A stretch of DNA of 5,395 nt from a bacterium. GTDB taxonomy: Bacteria > Patescibacteriota > Gracilibacteria > Absconditabacterales > Absconditicoccaceae. How positions within the stretch are numbered: position 1 is the stretch's first letter; every line of letters starts with the position of its first letter. The notes under the pieces were generated by a model that was not told the origin of the DNA, searched no databases, and was given only the letters and a program-made list of their open reading frames with translations. The stretch lies in assembly GCA_020629735.1 (NCBI GenBank), contig JAHDCT010000085.1:1-5395 (forward strand), read 5' to 3'. Of this stretch, positions 1 to 5,395 are shown one piece after another. The position numbers and the translations under genes are program-made.

Positions 1-300
1 GTTGTCTTTATGTTGTAACTGCGTTGCTGATCACGTTGTGTATGTAATTTGCTTTAATCCATTTTTTTCTTTTGCTAATGCAATCATTTCTTCGTCTAAA
101 TCTTCAGCGGTATAGTGAGTGAGTTGATTTGCTTTTACGAGAGCAGCAGCAGCAAATCATGTCCCGCAACCAATTTCAAGCACTTTGTCACTTGCTTTTA
201 ATGATACATGATTATTAAAAATTTTCTGTAAGTGAGCGGTATGTACTTTTTCCCGCATGTCTGATTTTATAAGTAGTGCTTCTCGAAAATTAAGTTTCAT
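1..300 (-). CDS. Class I SAM-dependent methyltransferase, 3' end outside the window
   Basis: This gene encodes the first 100 residues of a small-molecule-type SAM methyltransferase and runs off the left edge. The start is ATG at 298-300. Residues 40-48 form motif I, VLEIGCGTG, the glycine loop that binds SAM; the last glycine of this motif (residue 48) is a TGA codon, and residue 90 is also TGA-encoded. Residues 65-77 (AEDLDEEMIALAK) match the acidic post-I segment, with Asp67 in the usual ribose-contacting place. The N-terminal helix region before motif I is about 39 residues, typical of the Methyltransf_11/25 (UbiE-like) families. The substrate-binding half is missing, so the substrate cannot be assigned. 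It starts 12 bases after the stop of the ATP-grasp gene and is probably co-transcribed with it. No Shine-Dalgarno sequence is visible; the spacer is a T-rich tract on the coding strand. The fold is confident, the role is not. Confidence 0.88.
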
Positions 301-312
301 AACAAAAAAAGA

Positions 313-1503
313 CTAGGCAAATAAAGTTGAGAATTCTAATTTAATATATGTACGTATGATGGCAAAGCTGACTTTCCGGAATTTACTTGCGCTTCACGGG
401 AGTTTTTGTTCCCATACGCGTTTAAATATATAGTTTGCAGTGGCTGGAAGTGACATTTTTTTTCATGGATATTTTTCTTCGTTATTTTTTGCTATATCGA
501 AAAGATCTTGAAAATGCTGATTCATGATGTCATGATTTTCTTGTACGGTGTTGCTTGGATTATAGATGTGAAGAGGAATTCAGCTAGATCCATTGAGTTC
601 AACGATTTTATATTTTTTTGCTACAATGTCTTCTAAAGAATCAGCTAAAATATCAAATCTACCGGCATAAAATCCTTTATAATTTGTTAGTATTTCATTC
701 ATTTCTTCTTCTATTTTTTTATCGATTTTTCTTTTTTCCATAATGATTCCAAAGTAGGAAGAACCGCTTTTAACAATGTTGATGTGTTTTCCTGTTTGAG
801 GGACCTGAAATCTTTCGTTTACTGGAATGCTTTGTAAGATACGATGTTTAATGTCTTCTGAAATGGATAATCATTGTACAAGATTTTCTATTGAATCACT
901 TCCATTTCCTTCTATATAGGGTTTTACCTTTTCGACACATGAGCTTACGGTAAATGTGTCTCATTTTTTGAGACAGTAGATTCAGTATTCTTTTTTCTTG
1001 TTGATGTATTCTTGGAGTAGACACTCTGGGAGAGCAGTCTCTAGGTATGCTTCAAGTTCTGTTTCGTTTGTAATATATGCTACTCAAAACGATTGTTCTC
1101 AAAAATCTGGTTTTGCTATGCAAGGAAAATGTATATTACTTTCTTTCATTTTTTTGAGGATTCCGTCTTTGTCTTCTCTGTTGGTGAACTTGATTGATTT
1201 AGGGAGAAATTCGCTAGGTAAATGTTTGTAGGTCTCATCCTTAGAGAGGAAAAGAAATCCTCATAGCCCATCCATTGCTGGATTTACGAGAGGAAGATAG
1301 ACGAAATCTTTCCAATATCTTGCGATCATACTCAAGTATTTGGTCTTTGAAGGAAGACTACGCCAGCTGTACTCTGGTTCCCTTTCTTTTCTTTTGGCTA
1401 TATATCGTTCTGTGCTCAGTTGTACCTTTTCTCATATATCATTGCTTTGAGCAAAGAGCTTTTTCAATTCTTCAAAAGAACGAGCATGTGTTTTTGAGTC
1501 CAT
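313..1503 (-). CDS. ATP-grasp domain ligase-like protein (396 aa)
   Basis: This is a full-length protein with an ATP-grasp fold, the family that activates a carboxylate as an acyl phosphate and joins it to an amine or thiol. Residues 129-140 (IAKPDFGEQSFG) match the lysine plus glycine-rich loop over ATP. LLQEYI at 162-167 matches the hinge strand with its nucleotide-contacting Glu165. EGNGSDSIENLV at 198-209 resembles the GxGxxTxxxLV loop of this superfamily. GRFDI at 281-285 and VELNG at 301-305 supply the expected Mg2+ ligands Asp284, Glu302 and Asn304. From memory, the order (NP...GG...SK...LP near 74-96, then GFY.GRFD and ELNG..P.HIY) resembles uncharacterised ATP-grasp proteins annotated near D-Ala-D-Ala ligase in Bacteroidetes; no search was run. 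Ten of 21 glycines are TGA codons (24, 81, 135, 140, 174, 181, 211, 308, 347, 370). The C-terminal 35 residues are basic and hydrophobic. The start lies 4 bases after the 378-aa gene's stop, with a weak GGAG 11 bases upstream. The gene stops at TAG. The substrate is unknown. Confidence 0.87.
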
Positions 1504-1507
1504 TTGG

Positions 1508-2644
1508 TTAGAGGCTCCGAGTTGTTAAAATATACTCTTTTAAAAGTTTTTCTCAGCTTACTTTATGAAATGGATTTTCTTTATCAATCAGTACATGAGA
1601 AGTGAGTATTTGACTGTATACATCGTTTGTATTTATGTTTACTTGAATCTCTTTTTTGATGTTTGAGAATCAATGAACTTTCCCGTAACCGAGGTAGGTA
1701 TTTACTGTTGAGAGCATTTTTCCTAATGGTATTACGTTGTGAGGATTGCAATATCCGTCTAAAGATGTATCTGCTTTAATTCAGAGTCCATTTTCCTTAT
1801 TGAATCATAGTATTTCTTTTGCAATAAGTTTATAATTTCCTGAAAAGATGTGACTTTCAATCTTTGATGCTTGCTCTACTTGGGATTCGAGATCAACTAT
1901 ACATTCGTTATCTGAATCAGCTATCTCATAACTTAGTTGAATAGCCAAATTTTTATCGAGATTATTCTTATCTGGGACAATATGGTCTACAAGCAAACTT
2001 GATGGATGTCCGTGTAGTGGGGTAACTAATTGAAATGGAGAACCTGTTATATCTTTTATAATGTCTGAATACTGTGATGATTCTTCTATTCATGGTACAA
2101 TTTCTTTGCATAATTCTTCGTTTATTTCTACTCCGTAATTTACAATGAATCCTTGGAGAACGCGATCCATTCAATCTATTCGTGTTTGAAATAATTTTAT
2201 CAGAATATAGGGATGCTCTAATTCATTAGAAAGTTTTTGGGTGAGAGCATCTTTTGTGTAGTCTAAGCTTTGTGCAAAATGAGCGTTAACGTGACTTGTT
2301 GTTTCTAGTGAAATTGATTCTTGATTTTTTGCAAATTCAATTTCTGAACACATTGGTCCTATAAAATTGTTTATATAAGTGAGTATTGTTTTTGATGATA
2401 TATCTTTATAATTTGTAAGATCAGTGTATACGTAAGGATATGAGATAGGAAATGGATCTTCTGGTGTATGTATTCTCTCTTGAAGTTTTTTGATGGTTTT
2501 TTCTGGTAATGTATCACATCCAAAAAAATCTCCATTATGTAGGTTTATAATAGATCCGTGTACTGTGTGCACCGTTGAAAGAGAAGTTAAAGGTGTGAAA
2601 ACTTCTTTCTTTCCAGGTGGAAGATCAGTCAGTGTCGTAATCAT
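1508..2644 (-). CDS. Unrecognised 378-aa protein coupled to the ATP-grasp gene
   Basis: I do not recognise this family. The frame is open for 378 codons under code 25, from ATG at 2642-2644 to TAA at 1508-1510, with six in-frame TGA glycine codons (158, 185, 280, 288, 325, 364). Under the standard code it breaks into at least three pieces. No signal peptide, long hydrophobic stretch or low-complexity repeat is visible, so it is probably a soluble cytoplasmic protein. Short segments that could carry conserved residues are VHTVHGSI (25-32), TPLHGHPSS (208-216), a acidic stretch at 243-262, DGYCNPHNV (296-304) and LGYGKVHG (318-325); the histidines and glycines there suggest an enzyme, but this is only a guess. 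It lies immediately upstream of the ATP-grasp gene with a 4-base gap, implying translational coupling and a shared task. The ATG is preceded by an A-rich stretch without a Shine-Dalgarno sequence. Codon use resembles that of the ATP-grasp gene rather than dnaG. Confidence 0.8.
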
Positions 2645-2663
2645 GTTTTTTCTAAGTAAATAG

Positions 2664-2686
2664 TACTCTAACTCATGATGAGAGTA
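2664..2686. promoter_or_regulatory. Dyad upstream of the 378-aa gene (possible operator or hairpin)
   Basis: Perfect 6-base inverted arms TACTCT (2664-2669) and AGAGTA (2681-2686) flank an 11-base centre. A second, overlapping dyad, CTCAT-G-ATGAG (2672-2682), shares part of the right arm, so the two cannot pair together. The element is 20 bases before the ATG of the 378-aa gene and 38 bases after the stop of the 73-aa gene. No T-run follows on the minus strand, so it does not look like an intrinsic terminator; an operator or an mRNA hairpin is more likely. In AT-rich DNA a dyad this short could be chance. Confidence 0.3.
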
Positions 2687-2724
2687 TTGACAGATTTCTT
2701 ATTTTGAATACTAAAAATTAGAAA

Positions 2725-2946
2725 CTACCTTTTACCACTAAGATAGTAGTTTACTGATGTCGTTCCTAAGAAAAGCAAGATGAGTCATATTGCAATATCT
2801 GCAAGGAGGTATAACGCAATAAGCAAAGCTACTATTCAAAGAACAAGTGATAGATATCCTCATACTTTTTGTGATACTTGTGAAGATGAGAAGTTGTGGT
2901 CTTCACTATAATATTTTTTTCCATCCGGCCCTATAATTTCTGTCAT
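2725..2946 (-). CDS. Small membrane protein of unknown function (73 aa)
   Basis: The frame runs from ATG at 2944-2946 to TAG at 2725-2727 and reads through three TGA glycine codons (residues 29, 37, 54), which hide it from standard-code gene finders. The N-terminal 25 residues are hydrophilic (start MTEIIGPDGKKYYSEDHNF). Residues 31-65 are strongly hydrophobic (YLSLVLGIVALLIALYLL, then Asp50, then IAIGLILLFLG), giving either one long helix or, because of Asp50, two short helices in a hairpin. The tail is short and ends GKR, probably cytoplasmic by the positive-inside rule. No family is recognised. It is the first gene of the minus-strand run and is separated from the 378-aa gene by 80 bases, so membership of the same operon is uncertain. 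No Shine-Dalgarno sequence precedes the start; a TATTAT lies 6 bases before the ATG, which would suit a leaderless transcript, but no -35 matches. Confidence 0.72.
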
Positions 2947-3126
2947 TTTGCAATAATATTAATTAAAACGTTTTGAGTGTATAGATCGTGTAAGAAAGGT
3001 GAAGGAAAGTTTTGTGTATCTAGAGATATAAGCTTGATTTTTTTGAGACGACTTGCATAATATGTCCATAAGAAATTGGCGTTTAACAGCATATGCAGCT
3101 TTAAAGTTTTTAGTATTTCGTAGGAT
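2947..3126. other. Divergent intergenic region between the 73-aa gene and dnaG
   Basis: These 180 bases separate two divergently oriented genes and must hold the promoters of both. Apart from the candidate dnaG promoter, the only visible pattern is a near-repeat: TTGCAATAATAT (2948-2959) and TTGCATAATAT (3053-3063), one copy near each gene. No RNA gene or strong hairpin is visible. A minus-strand open frame crosses the region but lies antisense to the dnaG start and was not accepted. Confidence 0.55.
3034..3061 (+). promoter_or_regulatory. Candidate sigma70-type promoter for dnaG
   Basis: TTGATT (3034-3039) and CATAAT (3056-3061) are separated by 16 bases and match the -35 and -10 consensus at 4 of 6 and 5 of 6 positions. 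Transcription would begin near 3068, giving a leader of about 59 bases before the dnaG ATG. Such matches arise often by chance in AT-rich DNA, and promoter preferences in these phyla are poorly known. Confidence 0.3.
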
Positions 3127-4875
3127 ATGTCACTCCGTGATGATGTACTTAATCGCATTGATATCGTTGATCTCGTGTCTAAGTATGTCAATATAAAGAG
3201 AACTGGTAAAAACTGGTCTTGATTATGCCCCTTCCATAGAGAGAGATCTCCATCATTTACGGTTGCTGAAGATAAACAAATTTTTAAGTGTTTTTGATGT
3301 GGAAAGTGATGAAATGCTATTACGTTTCATATGGAAATTGAACGTATTGATTTTTGGGATAGCATGAAAATTTTAGCTAAAGATGCTGGGTTAGATATTA
3401 ATGACTATCAAAAAGATCCTGAGAAACAAAAGATTAAGAGCTCAGAAAGAGAGAAAATTAAGTTGCTTAATAAACGCGCTCAGGCTTTTTTCCGTCAGAA
3501 TTTTCCTTCCAGTAAGGCCGAAAACTATGCTTTAGAGAAGAGATTCCTTTCTCAAGAGACAATTGAAAAATTTTGATTATGATACGCTCCTGATAGTTAT
3601 TATGATCAAGTTACTTTTTTAAAAGATAAATGATTTTCTTCACAAGATATTATCTGAGCTGGTTTAGCTAAAAATTGAAAGAGTGGAGATGCTTTTGCCT
3701 TTTTTCGTCATAGGTTGACGTTTCCTATTCATGATCATATTTGAAATGTTGTTTGATTTTGAGGAAGAGCATTAGATGCTGATCAAAATCCTAAGTATTT
3801 GAATACTACTGAAACGGCTGTGTACGAGAAATCATCAATTCTGTATTGATTGGATAAAGCTAAATCTGAAATCAGAACTTTTGATCACTTAATTGTGGTT
3901 GAATGATATATGGATGTTATTGCACTATCTCAGTACTGACTTCCTATTTGAATTGCAACCTGTGGGACTGCTTTAACGGTGCAGCATACGAAATTAGTTT
4001 CAAGACATACGCAAAATCTCGTTTTTGCCTTTGACCAAGATTGAGCTGGATATGAAGCTGCTATAAGATGATTAAAAGTTGCTTATGAGCAAGATTTGTA
4101 CCCTAAAATTCTCTTGTTTCCTAAAGAATATAAAGATGTTGATGAATGGATGTCAGCAACGGTAGAAAAAAGGAACTGATTTAGTGATGAAGAGAAAGAA
4201 TGATATTGGAAGTGAGTTCTTAAGGAGAAGACTCAAGATGGTTTTGACTGGGTGTTAGCTTCATTGCCAAATCATCATGATGTTGAGAATCCTGTAGAAA
4301 GAAAAAAAGCTACTCAAATTTTGTTTGAATTGATTAGTAAAATAGAAGATTATGCAGTCATGCAGATGTATTTTTGACGTATAGTTAATTTTCTTTGAGT
4401 GAATGAGCAAATGCTACGAAAACAATTTCGTCAACGGTTAAAAACTCGCCGTCATAGGCCTACTTCTTTTGAACAAGTTGAAGAAGAAAAAAAAACTTGA
4501 AGCTCTCGTCTTGTAGATGAGAAATATTTACTGTGAGTTCTTTTACAATCAGATTTTCTTGAAAACAATCAGGTGAATGAAGAGAGATACGAAGCATATA
4601 AAAATATACTTACGGTTCTGGCTGAATATTTTCCTACTACTGTTCTAGCTGAAGTTGTGTGATGAGACATTAGCTCTGAGACCAGAGAGAAGCTTGATGA
4701 AGCTGAATTATTTTGGAATCAAGAATTGTCTCATATTTCCTGAGAAAAAATCACTGATGCGCTTATTTCGTTTGTCCATAAGCAGATTTATAAACTCCAG
4801 AGAGTGGTGCTAAAATCTAAGAAACTATGAACACAAGAGAAACAAGAACTTTTAGATTTAATGAGGTCTTTATAG
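3127..4875 (+). CDS. dnaG: DNA primase DnaG (582 aa)
   Basis: DnaG makes the RNA primers for chromosome replication, working with the DnaB helicase. The CHC2 zinc-binding domain is at residues 1-95, with ligands Cys34, His37, Cys55 and Cys58 in LCPFH and KCFGCG. The core carries FRHRLTFPI (193-201), GFGGRAL (210-216) and PKYLN (222-226). The TOPRIM domain has VVEGYMDVI (257-265, acid Glu259), CGTAL (279-283) and FDQDGAG (302-308, Asp303 and Asp305). Residues 455-582 fit the position of the C-terminal helicase-binding domain. Twenty-nine of 38 glycines are TGA, including 57, 61, 62, 210, 212, 260 and 306, and this establishes code 25. Length is normal for the family. The ATG at 3127 is fixed by an in-frame TAG just upstream at 3121-3123; later starts would cut the zinc domain. 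Only TAGGAT precedes the ATG, directly abutting it, so no normal Shine-Dalgarno site is seen. The stop is TAG, 6 bases from the convergent HIT gene. Confidence 0.97.
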
Positions 4876-4881
4876 ATCTCT

Positions 4882-5295
4882 TTAGGCTATCTTTTTTAAG
4901 AGTTTCTCATGTTCTTTTTTAAGTGTTTCATGGCTTTTTTGCTGGTGTGTTCGTCATACATTTTGTTCGTCTCCTTCGAATCTTGGTATAATATGATAGT
5001 GTGTATGGGCTACTTCTTGCTGAGCTATTTTTCAGTTGTTATTGTGGATTTGTATATTTTCAATTCCGAGTTTTTCTTTGTAAAGCTTTGTGATATGTTT
5101 CAGAGCTTTCATTATTTCAATTAACTCATTTTCTTCGCAATCGAATGTGTTAATTGAGTGTTTTTTGGGAATAACGAGAGTGTGGTATTGATTGATTGGG
5201 AAAATATCTAGGAAAGCTAACACATGGTCGTTTTCATAGACTTTGTATGAAGGTATTTCTCAAGAAACAATTTTGCAAAAAAGACAATCTGACAT
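4882..5295 (-). CDS. HIT family (histidine triad) nucleotide-binding hydrolase (137 aa)
   Basis: HIT proteins of this size (Hint/HinT type) hydrolyse phosphoramidate or related nucleotide conjugates such as AMP-lysine or adenylates in the cytoplasm. The N-terminus CLFCKIVSGEIPSYKVYE (4-21) is the classic Hint start, with a CxxC pair at 4 and 7, followed by AFLDIFPI (27-34) and HTLVIPKKH (38-46). The histidine triad is HTHYHIIPR (97-105): His97, His99 (the expected nucleophile) and His101. Glycines 12, 88 and 114 are TGA codons; Gly88 sits in the conserved NNG turn before the triad. The usual AGQ before the triad reads AQQ here (Gln92 for Gly), a mild departure. Length is typical. It starts at ATG 5293-5295 without a Shine-Dalgarno sequence; the AAGGAG at 5319-5324 is 23 bases from the ATG, too far to serve. 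The stop is TAA at 4882-4884, facing the dnaG stop. The physiological substrate cannot be inferred from context. Confidence 0.95.
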
Positions 5296-5314
5296 GATGA
5301 ATGAGAGTTTGAAT

Positions 5315-5346
5315 AAAACTCCTTAACTGTAAAAAAAAGTTCCTTA
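5315..5346 (-). repeat. Short direct near-repeat upstream of the HIT gene
   Basis: On the minus strand TAAGGAACTTTT (5335-5346) and TAAGGAGTTTT (5315-5325) are tandem near-copies with starts 21 bases apart, about two helical turns. One copy lies between the -35 and -10 elements of the candidate promoter and the other spans the predicted transcription start, a layout that could serve a dimeric regulator. With only two short copies, chance is possible. Confidence 0.3.
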
Positions 5347-5353
5347 GAGTCAA
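5326..5353 (-). promoter_or_regulatory. Candidate sigma70-type promoter for the HIT gene
   Basis: On the minus strand TTGACT (5348-5353) and TACAGT (5326-5331) are separated by 16 bases, matching the -35 and -10 consensus at 5 of 6 and 4 of 6 positions. The predicted start near 5319 would give a leader of about 24 bases. A near-repeat TAAGGA(A/G)(C)TTTT lies within and just after it. Confidence 0.4.
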
Positions 5354-5395
5354 CTTTGAAATGGTTTAGATATGCGTTCGTACAAAATCAAACAT

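Noticed and set aside
998..1511. Plus-strand open frames at 998-1231 and 1275-1511
   Set aside because: Both lie antisense to the ATP-grasp gene, whose motifs are clear; they show no recognisable domain.
1968..2174. Minus-strand frame at 1968-2174 rich in arginine and tyrosine
   Set aside because: It is an alternate frame inside the 378-aa gene with no motif; the 378-aa frame is continuous through this region once TGA is read as glycine.
2931..3191. Minus-strand open frame of about 86 codons under code 25, crossing the divergent intergenic region
   Set aside because: It starts antisense within dnaG (opposite the zinc-finger N-terminus) and overlaps the start of the 73-aa gene. It shows no motif and is better explained as a chance frame.
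4872..4897. Possible terminator after dnaG (ATAG...CTAT followed by CTTTTTT)
   Set aside because: The stem is only 4 base pairs and AT-rich, too weak to call; the T-run is part of the HIT coding sequence (lysine codons on the other strand).
4909..5124. Plus-strand hydrophobic frame resembling a membrane protein
   Set aside because: It is antisense to the HIT gene; its hydrophobicity is a by-product of T-rich complement codons.
5366..5395. Edge of a neighbouring gene: a minus-strand tail ending at TAA 5366-5368, a second minus frame ending at 5344, or a plus-strand start at ATG 5372
   Set aside because: Fewer than 20 codons are visible for each option, and nothing in the sequence decides between them.
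1..5395. In-frame TGA codons as pseudogene decay or selenocysteine sites
   Set aside because: Dozens of TGA codons fall at conserved glycine positions in several intact families; decay would scatter them and add frameshifts, and selenocysteine would not occupy glycine sites.
1..5395. CRISPR arrays, insertion sequences, tRNA or rRNA genes
   Set aside because: No regularly spaced repeats, transposase motifs, terminal inverted repeats or cloverleaf-like sequences were seen by eye.

Overview
The window comes from a bacterium that reads UGA as glycine (genetic code 25), so most likely a Candidate Phyla Radiation member of Absconditabacteria (SR1) or Gracilibacteria (BD1-5). The clearest proof is a DnaG primase whose signature glycines are encoded by in-frame TGA: the zinc-finger CFGC, the GFGG motif, EGYMDV and DQDG. 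TGG is still used for tryptophan, and all five genes whose 3' ends lie in the window stop at TAA or TAG. The sequence is AT-rich. The two sister phyla cannot be told apart from this window. Read with the standard code, every gene here falls into fragments; all coordinates below use code 25.

Layout. Positions 1-2946 hold four genes on the minus strand. In transcription order they are a 73-residue membrane protein (2725-2946), an unrecognised 378-residue protein (1508-2644), an ATP-grasp ligase-like protein (313-1503) and a class I SAM-dependent methyltransferase cut by the window edge (1-300). The last three are separated by only 4 and 12 bases and look like one transcription unit. An 80-base gap containing a dyad precedes the 378-residue gene. 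Positions 2947-3126 are a divergent intergenic region. Positions 3127-4875 on the plus strand are dnaG. Positions 4882-5295 on the minus strand encode a HIT-family nucleotide hydrolase, convergent with dnaG across 6 bases. The last 100 bases hold a probable promoter for the HIT gene and the unresolved edge of a neighbour.

Function. DnaG and the HIT protein are ordinary housekeeping genes that anchor the genetic code. The minus-strand group is the accessory and more interesting part: a carboxylate-amine or peptide-type ligase, a tightly coupled protein of unknown family and a methyltransferase could form a small pathway that makes or modifies an amide-containing metabolite or peptide. That role is inferred from gene order and folds only; no substrate can be read from the sequence. 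TGA makes up 29 of 38 glycine codons in dnaG but only 21 of 55 in the four-gene group.
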